The notes below the pieces were generated by a model. The model ran no database searches. It saw only the letters and a program-made list of their open reading frames with translations, and was not told the DNA's origin. Of a stretch of DNA of 64,000 bases, positions 18,012 to 27,006 are shown piece after piece (position 1 is the stretch's first letter; every line of letters begins with the position of its first letter). Made by a program: the position numbers and the translations under genes. Origin of the DNA: Psychroflexus torquis ATCC 700755 (GTDB lineage Bacteria; Bacteroidota; Bacteroidia; Flavobacteriales; Flavobacteriaceae); the NCBI RefSeq assembly GCF_000153485.2, contig NC_018721.1:558001-622000 (forward strand). Reading direction: 5' to 3'.

Positions 18012-18668
18012 ATGGAAGGGTCAATTAAAGAACATATCAAAACATTTACAGACGAATTAGGTGAGAATATTGACCTAGTTGCCGTATCGAAGACCAAGCC
18101 TAACGAAGACCTGCTTGAAGCTTACAAGGCTGGACAGCGAATTTTTGGGGAAAATAAGGTTCAAGAAATGACGGACAAATGGGACGCTTTACCCAAAGAT
18201 ATTAAATGGCATATGGTGGGTCACGTACAAACCAACAAAGTGAAATACATGGCTCCCTATGTAGATTTAATTCACGCGGTCCAAAACATGAAATTACTTA
18301 AAGAAATCAATAAACGTGCAGTGGAAAATGACCGAGTAATCGACTGTTTATTACAAGTAAAAATAGCTGAAGAGGAGTCTAAATACGGCATGTCTCCAGA
18401 GGATTTAAAGTTATTCTTAAAAGATGACAAACTCGCTGAATTAAAAAACGTAAGACTGAAGGGCTTAATGGCCATGGCTACGTTTACAGAGGATGAAGAG
18501 CAGATTCATAGAGAGTTTAAAATTCTTGAAACACTTTATAAGGAGACTTCACAAACTCAAAAAGACTTCAGTATCCTATCCATGGGAATGAGCGGAGATT
18601 ATAAAATCGCCATGCAACATGACACTAACATGGTAAGAATAGGCAGTTCTATTTTTGGAGCTAGATAA
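18012..18668 (+). CDS. YggS family pyridoxal phosphate homeostasis protein
   Basis: A 218-residue alanine-racemase-fold protein that binds pyridoxal 5'-phosphate and buffers the free cofactor. The PLP lysine lies in LVAVSKTKP near residue 28, and the family motifs FGENKVQEM, WHMVGHVQTNK and LSMGMSGDYKIAM are all present. It closes the oxidoreductase-hbd-DUF1015 run. The following 199-bp gap holds only the next promoter. Confidence 0.93.
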   Translation: MEGSIKEHIKTFTDELGENIDLVAVSKTKPNEDLLEAYKAGQRIFGENKVQEMTDKWDALPKDIKWHMVGHVQTNKVKYMAPYVDLIHAVQNMKLLKEINKRAVENDRVIDCLLQVKIAEEESKYGMSPEDLKLFLKDDKLAELKNVRLKGLMAMATFTEDEEQIHREFKILETLYKETSQTQKDFSILSMGMSGDYKIAMQHDTNMVRIGSSIFGAR

Positions 18669-18829
18669 ATAGGAATGCCATACCACAAGACTACTGATGT
18701 TTAAATTCAATGACTTATCGAGTTAAGGCTGACATATTATTTTTAAAGGCTTCATTATAAGCAGTTGATAAAATTGAAATTCAGAGGTTAAACTTTAAAA
18801 ACTAAACGAGGGAAACAGAATTATATCTT

Positions 18830-18837
18830 TATTTTTG
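18830..18837 (+). promoter_or_regulatory. -7 promoter box of the exonuclease operon
   Basis: TATTTTTG matches TAnnTTTG and ends 30 nt before the TTG start at 18868. It marks a new transcription unit after the YggS gene. Confidence 0.5.
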
Positions 18838-18867
18838 CTACCTTAAATTAAAACACATAAAGCTAGG

Positions 18868-20232
18868 TTGTACGCCATTTTAGACATAGAATCCACGGGA
18901 GGAAAATATAATGAAGAAGGGATTACAGAAATCGCTATTTATAAATTTGACGGTAATGAAATTGTAGACCAATTTATCTCGCTCATAAATCCTGAGCGAA
19001 AAATCCAATCCTTTGTAGTAGGCTTAACGGGCATCAACAACGAAATGCTCCATCAAGCACCTAAGTTTTACGAAATCGCAAAACGCATTATAGAAATAAC
19101 TGAAGGATGCACCATTGTCGCTCATAACGCTAAGTTTGACTATAGAATGTTAAAGCTTGAGTTCGATAGACTTGGCTATCTTTATGAACGCAAAACGCTG
19201 TGTACCGTTAAACTATCTAAAAAGCTTTTGCCCGATTTTGAGTCTTACAGTCTTGGTAAGCTTGTAAAGAAATTAGGAATTCCTATAACAGATCGCCATA
19301 GAGCTAGCGGAGATGCACTGGCCACGGTAAAACTTTTTAAGCTTTTGCTAGAAAAGGATACTGATAAAGAAATTATAAGCTCCCATTTAAAGCTAAACGC
19401 TGTGAGCAGTATCGATAAAAAGCTCATTAGACTTATAGACGATTTGCCTAATGCAGTTGGAGTCTATTATTTCTCTAATAAAGAAGGGGATATTATTTAT
19501 GTAGGTAAAAGCAACGACATCAAAAAAAGAGCTAACCAACATTTTATAAGTGATGCCCAAAAATCTAAACAAATTCAAGAGTACACATCATCCGTAGATT
19601 ACGAAAAAACTGGTAATGAGCTTATGGCATTGCTAAAAGAAAATCAATCTATCAAAAAACTTAAACCAAAGTATAACTCTGCTTTAAAGAAAGATCTGTT
19701 TACCCACGGGCTTTATATGTTCGAAGACCATAACGGATATTTCAATTTGACTGTTTCTAAGTTGGACTCTAAAAAAGACTATGTCACCAGTTTCACCAAC
19801 TACCAACAAGGAAAGGCTTTCTTAGAAAGAGCTCTAGAGACTTATCATCTTTGTCAGAAATTAACGGGTTTACATAAAACCAAAGAAGCCTGCTTCAATT
19901 ATACCATAAAGAAATGCGATGGGGCATGCATAAAAGAAGAAGATGCCGTTTCTTATAATTCTCGAGTTGTAAAACTTATCGAATTTTATAATTATAAAGA
20001 TAAGAACATGATTATTCAAGATCGAGGTAGACATCTAGGTGAAAAAAGTGTTGTCTTGATTGAAAATGGAAAACTCATAGGTTTTGGATATACGGAGTTA
20101 AATTTTCAAGTTGAAAATATTTCAATTTTGAAAAATATCATAAATCCTATGCAAAACGATAGAGACGCCCAACATATCATACAAAGTTATTTGAGGAAGA
20201 ATAATAAAAATTTGAAGGTAATCCATTTTTAA
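18868..20232 (+). CDS. DEDDh exonuclease fused to a GIY-YIG endonuclease domain
   Basis: A 454-residue fusion. Residues 1-165 are a DnaQ-like 3'-5' exonuclease: DIESTGG near 5, NAKFDYRML near 90 and HRASGDALAT near 143 supply the acidic residues and His. Residues about 190-280 are a GIY-YIG domain (AVGVYYFSNK, then IIYVGKSNDIKKR), related to UvrC/Cho nucleases, followed by a C-terminal region with cysteines near 345-360. The role is probably DNA repair. The start is TTG at 18868: an in-frame stop lies at 18844-18846 with no ATG between. Confidence 0.88.
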   Translation: MYAILDIESTGGKYNEEGITEIAIYKFDGNEIVDQFISLINPERKIQSFVVGLTGINNEMLHQAPKFYEIAKRIIEITEGCTIVAHNAKFDYRMLKLEFDRLGYLYERKTLCTVKLSKKLLPDFESYSLGKLVKKLGIPITDRHRASGDALATVKLFKLLLEKDTDKEIISSHLKLNAVSSIDKKLIRLIDDLPNAVGVYYFSNKEGDIIYVGKSNDIKKRANQHFISDAQKSKQIQEYTSSVDYEKTGNELMALLKENQSIKKLKPKYNSALKKDLFTHGLYMFEDHNGYFNLTVSKLDSKKDYVTSFTNYQQGKAFLERALETYHLCQKLTGLHKTKEACFNYTIKKCDGACIKEEDAVSYNSRVVKLIEFYNYKDKNMIIQDRGRHLGEKSVVLIENGKLIGFGYTELNFQVENISILKNIINPMQNDRDAQHIIQSYLRKNNKNLKVIHF

Positions 20233-20233
20233 A

Positions 20234-21067
20234 ATGACTTGGAAGGAGAAGGTTCATGAAGTGATATACGAAGCAGACACCAAGGCGGGGAAAGTATTTG
20301 ATATTGCATTATTAATCGTTATTGTAGCAAGTCTCGTTTTGGTCATACTGGATTCTGTTGAATACATTAGCCTTCAATACCATTCCTTATTTGTCACTTT
20401 AGAATGGATCATTACTATATTTTTCACGATTGAATATATCCTGAGAGTCATCAGTATAAAAAAACCTAAAAATTATATTTTTAGCTTCTATGGCATTGTA
20501 GACTTTCTTTCCACTGTTCCACTATATATTTCTTTGGTTTTTGCTGGCTCTGGAGCCTTATTATCCTTGAGGGCTTTAAGACTACTCAGAGTCTTTAGAA
20601 TTTTTAAATTGGTAAGATATTCTGGAGCTGGCTCTAGTGTAGCCATTGCCTTAAGAAATAGTGTACCAAAAATTTTAATTTTCCTTTATAGTGTAGTTAT
20701 TATCTCATTCATAGCGGGAACCATAATGTATATTGTAGAAGGTCCTGAACACGGTTACACTTCTATCCCAAGGGGAATCTATTGGGCCATTGTAACTCTT
20801 ACCACGGTAGGATTTGGAGATATCCACCCTATAACCCCTTTAGGCCAGTTTATTGCTACTATTATTATGCTACTTGGATATGGTATTATAGCGGTTCCTA
20901 CAGGTATAGTAACTGCAGAAATGGCAAAAGAAAATTTTAGAAAAAACACACAAGTTTGTTCTAATTGTGGAGAAAATGATCATAGAGATAGTGCAGAATT
21001 CTGTCATAAGTGTGGCTATTCACTAAATAAAAGACAACAGGAGAAAGAAATTGAGAATGAAGACTGA
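20234..21067 (+). CDS. Voltage-gated ion channel with C-terminal zinc ribbon
   Basis: A 277-residue membrane protein with six hydrophobic segments. The fourth carries regularly spaced arginines (SLRALRLLRVFRIFKLVRYS, about 111-130), a voltage sensor. The selectivity filter TVGFGD at 191-196 indicates a K+ channel. The cytoplasmic tail holds a CxxC...CxxC zinc ribbon (Cys242, 245, 257, 260). It starts one base after the exonuclease stop and overlaps the miaA start by 11 bp, suggesting translational coupling. Confidence 0.92.
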   Translation: MTWKEKVHEVIYEADTKAGKVFDIALLIVIVASLVLVILDSVEYISLQYHSLFVTLEWIITIFFTIEYILRVISIKKPKNYIFSFYGIVDFLSTVPLYISLVFAGSGALLSLRALRLLRVFRIFKLVRYSGAGSSVAIALRNSVPKILIFLYSVVIISFIAGTIMYIVEGPEHGYTSIPRGIYWAIVTLTTVGFGDIHPITPLGQFIATIIMLLGYGIIAVPTGIVTAEMAKENFRKNTQVCSNCGENDHRDSAEFCHKCGYSLNKRQQEKEIENED

Positions 21068-21959
21068 AGAATCCATCTTGATTTGTATTGTTGGTCCAAC
21101 GGCCATCGGGAAAACCAATTTAAGCATTGAGTTAGCTAACTATTTTTCTACTGAAATTTTATCTGCAGACTCTAGACAGTTTTTTAAAGAAATGGAAATT
21201 GGCACAGGAGTCCCCAGTCAAAATGAGCTTTCTCAAGCAAAGCACCGTTTCATTCAACATATTTCAATTAAAAGGGATTATAATGTTGGAGAATTTGAAA
21301 AAGAGGCCACAGAGGTCTTAGATACTATTTTCAAAACGCATTCCAAGGCTATCCTAGTTGGGGGAAGTGGTCTATATCAAAAAGCAATAACCGAAGGTCT
21401 TGACATCTTTCCAGAAATTCCTTTAGAGATAAGATCAAATATCGAAGATCTTCTCAACTCTAAGGGATTAGTCGCGCTACAGAGCTTGTTAAAGAAAAAA
21501 GACCCTGAATATTACAATCAGATTGAATTGAGCAATCCAAGACGGCTTACAAGAGCACTTGAAGTTATAGAAACCTCTGGGAAGCCTTACTCAAATTTTC
21601 TTAACCAAACCAAACCAAAACGGAGTTATAATAGTATTAAAATAGGTTTGGATGCCCCGCGAGAAGTCATTTACAAAAGAATTGAAAAACGCGTAGATGA
21701 AATGATTGCAAACGGGCTTTTAGAAGAAGCAAAATCTCTATATCCCTACAAACACTTAAACGCTTTACAAACCGTAGGCTATAAAGAATTATTTGCCCAT
21801 TTTGAAGGTAAAGCAACATTAGCTGAAGCCATTTCTGAAATTAAAAAGAATACACGAAGATTTGCCAAAAGACAATTGACATGGTTTAAAAAAGATCCTC
21901 AAATTAAGTGGTTTCATTACGAGACTCCTAGAGAAGACATCATCAACCATATCAAATAA
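21057..21959 (+). CDS. miaA: tRNA dimethylallyltransferase
   Basis: MiaA adds a dimethylallyl group to A37 of tRNAs that read UNN codons. The protein is 300 residues from the ATG at 21057, with the P-loop GPTAIGKT at 13-20, the SADSRQFFKEMEIGT motif, VGGSGLYQKAI and the C-terminal RRFAKRQLTWFKKD motif. I prefer ATG 21057 over the TTG at 21051 that lies six bases upstream in frame. It overlaps the channel gene and is followed by a hairpin. Confidence 0.95.
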   Translation: MKTEESILICIVGPTAIGKTNLSIELANYFSTEILSADSRQFFKEMEIGTGVPSQNELSQAKHRFIQHISIKRDYNVGEFEKEATEVLDTIFKTHSKAILVGGSGLYQKAITEGLDIFPEIPLEIRSNIEDLLNSKGLVALQSLLKKKDPEYYNQIELSNPRRLTRALEVIETSGKPYSNFLNQTKPKRSYNSIKIGLDAPREVIYKRIEKRVDEMIANGLLEEAKSLYPYKHLNALQTVGYKELFAHFEGKATLAEAISEIKKNTRRFAKRQLTWFKKDPQIKWFHYETPREDIINHIK

Positions 21960-21994
21960 ATTAGCTTACCATAGAATACAGCAAGCTAATTTAT
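21956..21994. terminator. Hairpin after miaA
   Basis: A perfect 12-bp inverted repeat, ATAAATTAGCTT (21956-21967) and AAGCTAATTTAT (21983-21994), spans the miaA stop codon. It is AT-rich, so the stem is weak, but its position between converging miaA and the response regulator suits a shared terminator. Confidence 0.55.
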
Positions 21995-22033
21995 GATAAA
22001 TGAAACTGAAAAAAGTAAACTTAAAGCTAGACT

Positions 22034-22756
22034 TTAAGCACCTTTTCCATCAGATCCCTTCACAACTAAGCGGAATCCTTCGCCATGAATGTTCAAAATT
22101 TCGACTGAATCGTCTTTTTTCAAATACTTTCTCAATTTGGCAATATACACGTCCATACTTCTTGATGTGAAGTAATTGTCATCTCTCCAAATCTTTGTGA
22201 GCGCTAACTCTCTTGGCATTAGATCATTTTCGTATAGGGCCAATAAGCGCAATAACTCATTTTCTTTTGGAGACAACTTATTAGGCTCTTCCTCTTTGAA
22301 AGTTAAAAACCTCAGTTTAGAATTCAAATGAAAGTTTCCAACGCTAAACTCAAATTGCTTGCTATCTGAAAGTGTATCCGAATTCTTTCTTTGCATGATG
22401 GCTTTTATTTTCATCAAAAGCACTTCACTATCAAAAGGCTTATTGAGGTAATCGTCTGCACCAACTTTATATCCTTTTAAGACATCGTCTTTCATCGCTT
22501 TAGCCGTCAAGAAGATAATTGGAATATCTTCATTTTTAGCTCTGATCTCTTTCGCTAAAGTAAAACCATCTTTATAAGGCATCATGACATCTAAAATACA
22601 AAGGTCATAGTTTCCCTTTTTGAATTTCTCGAAGCCTTCCATGCCGTTTTTAGCGTGCGTGACGTCGTAACTATTCATAGATAGATAATCTTTTAATACG
22701 ATTCCAAAGTTTGGATCGTCTTCTACTAACAAAATTTTCTTGTTTTCAGTTTCCAT
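22034..22756 (-). CDS. OmpR/PhoB family DNA-binding response regulator
   Basis: A 240-residue two-component response regulator. The receiver domain (1-120) has the acidic pair in VEDD, the phosphorylation site Asp56 in LDVMMP, a conserved Thr in FLTAK and Lys in NKPF. The C-terminal winged helix (about 140-235) contains SPKENELLRLL and SRSMDVYIAKLRKYL. It follows the histidine kinase gene with a 4-bp gap, so the pair is co-transcribed. It is similar to the RprY type of Bacteroidota; the regulon is unknown. Confidence 0.93.
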   Translation of the reverse strand: METENKKILLVEDDPNFGIVLKDYLSMNSYDVTHAKNGMEGFEKFKKGNYDLCILDVMMPYKDGFTLAKEIRAKNEDIPIIFLTAKAMKDDVLKGYKVGADDYLNKPFDSEVLLMKIKAIMQRKNSDTLSDSKQFEFSVGNFHLNSKLRFLTFKEEEPNKLSPKENELLRLLALYENDLMPRELALTKIWRDDNYFTSRSMDVYIAKLRKYLKKDDSVEILNIHGEGFRLVVKGSDGKGA

Positions 22757-22760
22757 ATAT

Positions 22761-24326
22761 TTATGATATTAATGGTAATTTAATAATAAATGAACTTCCT
22801 TTTCCTTTTTCGCTTTTCACAGAAATTTCTCCATGATGATCGTCTACAATTTGCTTAGCATAAGCCAATCCTAGCCCGTGGCCCTTTACGTTATGAACAT
22901 CTCCTGTGTGTTCTCTGTAAAATTTATCGAATATTTTCTTTTGAACTTGCTTAGCCATTCCATTTCCTTGATCTGAAATGATAAGCACAATATAATTATT
23001 TACATTTTCAGTAGTCACAGTAATTTTAGGTTCAGAGGCAGAATACTTTACTGAATTATCTAAAATATTTATAATAACATTTGAAAAGTGTGAATTGTTC
23101 GCTAATATACTATCTCTTTTGGCATCTAGATGGGTTTTGATGTAACCATCTCGATCTTCCACTATTAAATTGATATGACTAATTGAATCTTCTATAATAT
23201 CATGAAGGTTGAATTTTTCTTTATCAATATTGAGCTCATTTTTTTCTAGTTTAGAGATCCTCAAAACATTTTCTACTTGAGCATGCATACGTTTATTTTC
23301 TTCCCTTATCATATTCATGTAGCGGTTTACCGCTTCAGGATTGTTTGAAATTATAGGGTTTTTGACGGAATCTAATGCCAGATTAATAGTGGCGATAGGC
23401 GTTTTAAATTCGTGCGTCATGTTATTTATAAAATCAGTCTTAATCTGTGAGATTTGTCTTTGTCTTATAAGCTGACCAATCGCCGAAGAAAAAGCCAGTA
23501 CAATAACCAAAGTAAATAAAACTGAAAGTCCACCCATAAGAGCTATTGAAGATAAAATTTGCTTGTTTTTATCTTTAAAATTGATAAAAAGTTGGTAATC
23601 TGAATATTCATCATTGTAACTATATACAGGGACTCCATAAGTCGAAGGTGAGTTAAGCTCAAAACTAGCAGTCTTCACTTTAGTAGAAAGAGCATTGCTA
23701 TAAATTCCAAAATCAAAATCTGACTTTAGATTGCGTTTTTCCATTTGCTCATCGATAAGCTTTTTGATTTCTAAGGTATCTACCCGCTCATGGATAGGAA
23801 TTTTTGAGGCCATTTCCATTATAGCGTCTAGCCATAAGTATTTTTGCTCATCTTCTAGGTTATTAATACGCTCATAACGTTCTAAGGCATTAATAGTATT
23901 TCCATCCATGCCCTCTCTCCTCATCACGGCCGTTACCTTTCGACTAATCAATTTTTTAAACTCGATTGAATCTTGATTTTCAGCTAAAAAAGGAGAAGCA
24001 ATTTTATAATCCTCTTGGAATAAGCGATTAGAATACGTGAAATATTCGGTTGAAATCCCTTCATCTGGTAATTGAAAAATTTCACTAAGTTGAGCTCTCA
24101 CTGGAATAGCAGAATCCGCAATAGAAGCAAATTTGAAATAGTATTTATCCACTTCATCTTTCTCCAACTGCTGCACAACATTTATGAGTATCTGTTTGGC
24201 ACCCATAGAAAACTGCTCTTCGTTGCTCTCCACTGTATTCTTAATCCAATACCCTTGGACGAAGATGATTCCAACCAAGGAGACCGTCATCAGAATAATT
24301 ATAAATATAAATATGCGCTTATTCAT
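22761..24326 (-). CDS. Sensor histidine kinase
   Basis: A 521-residue membrane kinase partnered with the adjacent response regulator. Membrane segments at about 5-27 and 257-281 flank an extracytoplasmic sensor region of about 230 residues with no domain I recognise. The H-box NNMTHEFKTP has the phosphorylated His305, and the ATPase domain shows ILDNSVKYSA (N box), ISDQGNGM (G1) and GHGLGLAYAKQI (G2). The layout fits RprX-like kinases. A TAnnTTTG box lies just upstream. Confidence 0.94.
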   Translation of the reverse strand: MNKRIFIFIIILMTVSLVGIIFVQGYWIKNTVESNEEQFSMGAKQILINVVQQLEKDEVDKYYFKFASIADSAIPVRAQLSEIFQLPDEGISTEYFTYSNRLFQEDYKIASPFLAENQDSIEFKKLISRKVTAVMRREGMDGNTINALERYERINNLEDEQKYLWLDAIMEMASKIPIHERVDTLEIKKLIDEQMEKRNLKSDFDFGIYSNALSTKVKTASFELNSPSTYGVPVYSYNDEYSDYQLFINFKDKNKQILSSIALMGGLSVLFTLVIVLAFSSAIGQLIRQRQISQIKTDFINNMTHEFKTPIATINLALDSVKNPIISNNPEAVNRYMNMIREENKRMHAQVENVLRISKLEKNELNIDKEKFNLHDIIEDSISHINLIVEDRDGYIKTHLDAKRDSILANNSHFSNVIINILDNSVKYSASEPKITVTTENVNNYIVLIISDQGNGMAKQVQKKIFDKFYREHTGDVHNVKGHGLGLAYAKQIVDDHHGEISVKSEKGKGSSFIIKLPLIS

Positions 24327-24331
24327 TTTGC

Positions 24332-24339
24332 CAAAATTA
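24332..24339 (-). promoter_or_regulatory. -7 promoter box of the kinase/regulator operon
   Basis: The minus-strand octamer TAATTTTG matches TAnnTTTG only 5 nt before the kinase ATG, which implies a leaderless or near-leaderless transcript. Confidence 0.45.
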
Positions 24340-24395
24340 CAATTTTAACAAAATGCTTTCTCCGTGTTTAACCGAAAGTTAACAAGACAATCCTC

Positions 24396-24983
24396 TTATT
24401 TATCTGAAAAGTTTAAAAATTTTACATGAAGTTTGTCCACTTGTTGCTGAGTCTGTTTTATATTAGTATTATCAATTACGAAATCCGCAAGTTTTTTCTT
24501 TTTAGACTCAGGCCATTGTGCCTTTATTCTAGATTTTACTTCTTCTTCTGAAGAATGATCTCTTTGGATAACACGTTCTATTCTAACTTGTTTTGGGGCT
24601 GTTACTAAAATCGTAAAATCAAAATATGATGCCCTATCCTTTTCAAAAATTATAGCAGCTTCGTAAATGATATATAAAGCATCTATACTTAAAATCCATT
24701 TTTGAAAACAGTCGTGAACTTTTGGGTGAATTATAGAGTTGAGTTTTTCTAAAGCTGCTTTATCTTTAAATACTATGGAAGCTAATTCTGATTTGTCGAT
24801 TAATCCATCAGTAGTTAATGATATATTGAAGGTATTTGCTACCTCTTTGACTACAGAAGGATCATTTAAAATTTTTTTAGCTTCTACATCCGCAATAAAA
24901 ACGGGAATATTCTTATTCTTAAACATATTTGCTACAAGCGTTTTTCCAGTACCAATGCCTCCAGTAAGTCCAATTTTTATCAT
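24396..24983 (-). CDS. coaE: Dephospho-CoA kinase
   Basis: CoaE phosphorylates the ribose 3'-OH of dephospho-CoA, the last step of coenzyme A synthesis. The 195-residue protein has the P-loop GGIGTGKT at 8-15, IADVEAKKI and IIHPKVHDCF motifs, and FTILVTAPKQVRIERVIQRD in the lid region. It overlaps the YbbR gene by four bases. CoaBC, acting earlier in the same pathway, is encoded at 39.8-41.0 kb. Confidence 0.94.
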   Translation of the reverse strand: MIKIGLTGGIGTGKTLVANMFKNKNIPVFIADVEAKKILNDPSVVKEVANTFNISLTTDGLIDKSELASIVFKDKAALEKLNSIIHPKVHDCFQKWILSIDALYIIYEAAIIFEKDRASYFDFTILVTAPKQVRIERVIQRDHSSEEEVKSRIKAQWPESKKKKLADFVIDNTNIKQTQQQVDKLHVKFLNFSDK

Positions 24984-25930
24984 TTTTTAATCAAATAATC
25001 AACCTTAAAGCTATCTAAAGATACGTTTTTAACCCATTTGGGCTGCTCTACTAATTCAAGGATCATGAAATCCTCATTGGGTATATACTTGGCTATGACT
25101 TTAAAACCAGATTCGTCTATCCGCTCAAAATTGGCCAAACTAGTTTTAAAATTAACATTTACAGTTTTAGGGAATATAACGATGTCTTGATTGGTGTTTG
25201 TTTGGCTGACTTCAATTGGGATACTGAAACTTCCTTCAGTGAATTTACTCACTGGAAGAAAGTAATCTATCTCCATATCAAAATAATTAATAGACAAACT
25301 GTCTATAGTTTGTATACGGATTGACCCCTTAAGAGTATCAGATACTTTTTTAAAGTCTTTAGGCTTGGTATAAATATGCTCGATAGTATTTAAAATAGAG
25401 TCACTCCCAGAAACCTTTATAAATTGAGGTTCAAATAAGAAAGTGCCTGTAGAATCATAACCCATAGCAAAATCAACTTTAAAATTTGGCTTTACTTTTA
25501 GGGTCTTAGTCGCTAACCTAAAGTGCTTATATTCCAAACTATCTATGCTCATTTGTATATCACTTGATTTAAGATCTAAAGATTTTGATATCTCCTTTTT
25601 ATGTTTTTCAGTCACAAATACAAATCTATTATCCAAAGAATCCAATTGATTGAAATTGATATCCATAGACGAATTGAAAAGGCTCACAGAAAGAATTTTA
25701 AATCCTGTTTGTTGAATGTCTACCTCCAAAGAATGCACCAAATTTTCAATAATAATATTTTCAGGGACATCTACCAATGTTATAGATAGAGTTATAGAAC
25801 CGTCATAGCTTTTGGACATTTGGACAAACAGCCATATAAGCATTGTAAAAAACAAGATAAAAATAAAGGCTTTATAATTTCTCTTTTTAATGTTCTGCTT
25901 TAATCTAGTAAGCTGAGTCTTTTGGTTCAT
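24980..25930 (-). CDS. YbbR-like domain membrane protein
   Basis: A 316-residue protein with one N-terminal membrane helix (about 20-37, AFIFILFFTMLIWLFVQMS) and a long extracytoplasmic part made of beta-rich YbbR-like units. In Firmicutes YbbR/CdaR regulates a c-di-AMP cyclase; here it sits between coaE and a glycosyltransferase, as in other flavobacteria, and its role is unknown. It overlaps both neighbours by about four bases. Confidence 0.8.
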   Translation of the reverse strand: MNQKTQLTRLKQNIKKRNYKAFIFILFFTMLIWLFVQMSKSYDGSITLSITLVDVPENIIIENLVHSLEVDIQQTGFKILSVSLFNSSMDINFNQLDSLDNRFVFVTEKHKKEISKSLDLKSSDIQMSIDSLEYKHFRLATKTLKVKPNFKVDFAMGYDSTGTFLFEPQFIKVSGSDSILNTIEHIYTKPKDFKKVSDTLKGSIRIQTIDSLSINYFDMEIDYFLPVSKFTEGSFSIPIEVSQTNTNQDIVIFPKTVNVNFKTSLANFERIDESGFKVIAKYIPNEDFMILELVEQPKWVKNVSLDSFKVDYLIKK

Positions 25931-26934
25931 TGACTAAAAAATAATTGAGGGAATATTAATTGTGGTTTTTTCTTAAGGATATGAATGAAATAGTAACTTT
26001 TTATAAATCCAGACCCGTAACTAAAAAATTGGATGTTTGTTGAAAATACACTTAAGAGTCCAATTTTAATAGTTTTGTAGATCATCGTACTATCCATTAG
26101 TATAAGAAAATTATACAACACATAAAAATAAATCACAAAATAGAATTCAAAAAAAAGTAGAAACACCCCTACTACCAAGAACAATAAATAAAAAAAAGGA
26201 AACCAGTACGTCATCTTCTTAGTTTCTGGGTATCGCTTAAGCAATATAGGCCTTACTAGTCCAAATTTATTGACTTGAGAACTAAATTTGAAAAAATCTA
26301 CTCGCCGTTTATGATAAACAAAAGCACCCTCTATATAACCTACCTTAAAATTTTTCTTTTTTAATCGAATGGATAAGTCAGGGTCTTCTCCTGGATGGAT
26401 GGATCCAAATCCACCAGACTCTATAAAGGCAGCTTTAGATAGTCCCATATTAAAACTTCTAGGTTCGTAAGTTTTAGAGAATCGTGAATGGGCACTTCCC
26501 CTAATACCACCTGTGGTCAAGAATGAAGTCATGGCATAATCTATGGCTTTTTGAATATCTGTAAAGGAGTCTTGAGATTTATCTCCTCCTCCATAACACT
26601 CCAAATACTCACTCGAAAGATGATCGTTAACTGTTTTTAAATAGGTTGAAGGCACTATAACATCACTGTCTAAAATGATAAAATAATTCCCTTTTGCTTT
26701 CCGCATTCCATAATTTCTGGAATCTCCAGGTCCTGTATTCTTCTTAAAATAATAAGAAATATTCAATTTAGTATTAAACTTGAAAACCACCTCCTCGCTA
26801 GAGTTATGAGAACCATCTTCTATAATAATCACTTCGAAGTCACCTTCTATTTGGCTTAAGCTTTCTAACAACTCTTCTATCTCCTTTGGTCTGTTATAGA
26901 CAGGAATTATAAAAGAGTAATGGCGTTCTATCAT
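25927..26934 (-). CDS. Family 2 glycosyltransferase with C-terminal membrane segments
   Basis: A 335-residue GT-A-type glycosyltransferase. The N-terminal domain has SFIIPVYNRPKEIEELLESL, EDGS and the DxD-like metal motif LDSDVIVP; a later HPGEDPDLSIRLKKK motif carries the probable catalytic acidic residues. Residues about 245-300 are hydrophobic and anchor the protein in the inner membrane. It probably builds surface polysaccharide or glycolipid, with unknown donor and acceptor. It leads the operon with the YbbR protein and CoaE. Confidence 0.9.
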   Translation of the reverse strand: MIERHYSFIIPVYNRPKEIEELLESLSQIEGDFEVIIIEDGSHNSSEEVVFKFNTKLNISYYFKKNTGPGDSRNYGMRKAKGNYFIILDSDVIVPSTYLKTVNDHLSSEYLECYGGGDKSQDSFTDIQKAIDYAMTSFLTTGGIRGSAHSRFSKTYEPRSFNMGLSKAAFIESGGFGSIHPGEDPDLSIRLKKKNFKVGYIEGAFVYHKRRVDFFKFSSQVNKFGLVRPILLKRYPETKKMTYWFPFFYLLFLVVGVFLLFFEFYFVIYFYVLYNFLILMDSTMIYKTIKIGLLSVFSTNIQFFSYGSGFIKSYYFIHILKKKPQLIFPQLFFSQ

Positions 26935-26958
26935 GGTGTAAATATATTACAAATAAAA

Positions 26959-26983
26959 AATCCCGAAGCAAAGCTCCGGGATT
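26959..26983 (-). terminator. Terminator of the first GEVED gene
   Basis: On the minus strand AATCCCGGAGC and GCTTCGGGATT form an 11-bp stem with one G-U pair and a TTT loop, followed by a T-run. The same hairpin recurs after each of the three array genes. Confidence 0.9.
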
Positions 26984-27006
26984 CATTATGTATAATCAGT
27001 AGTGAT

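Noticed and set aside
18669..18829. Hidden gene or pseudogene between the YggS and exonuclease genes
   Set aside because: Translation in several frames gives short, frequently stopped peptides without recognisable motifs; only the promoter box at 18830 is supported.
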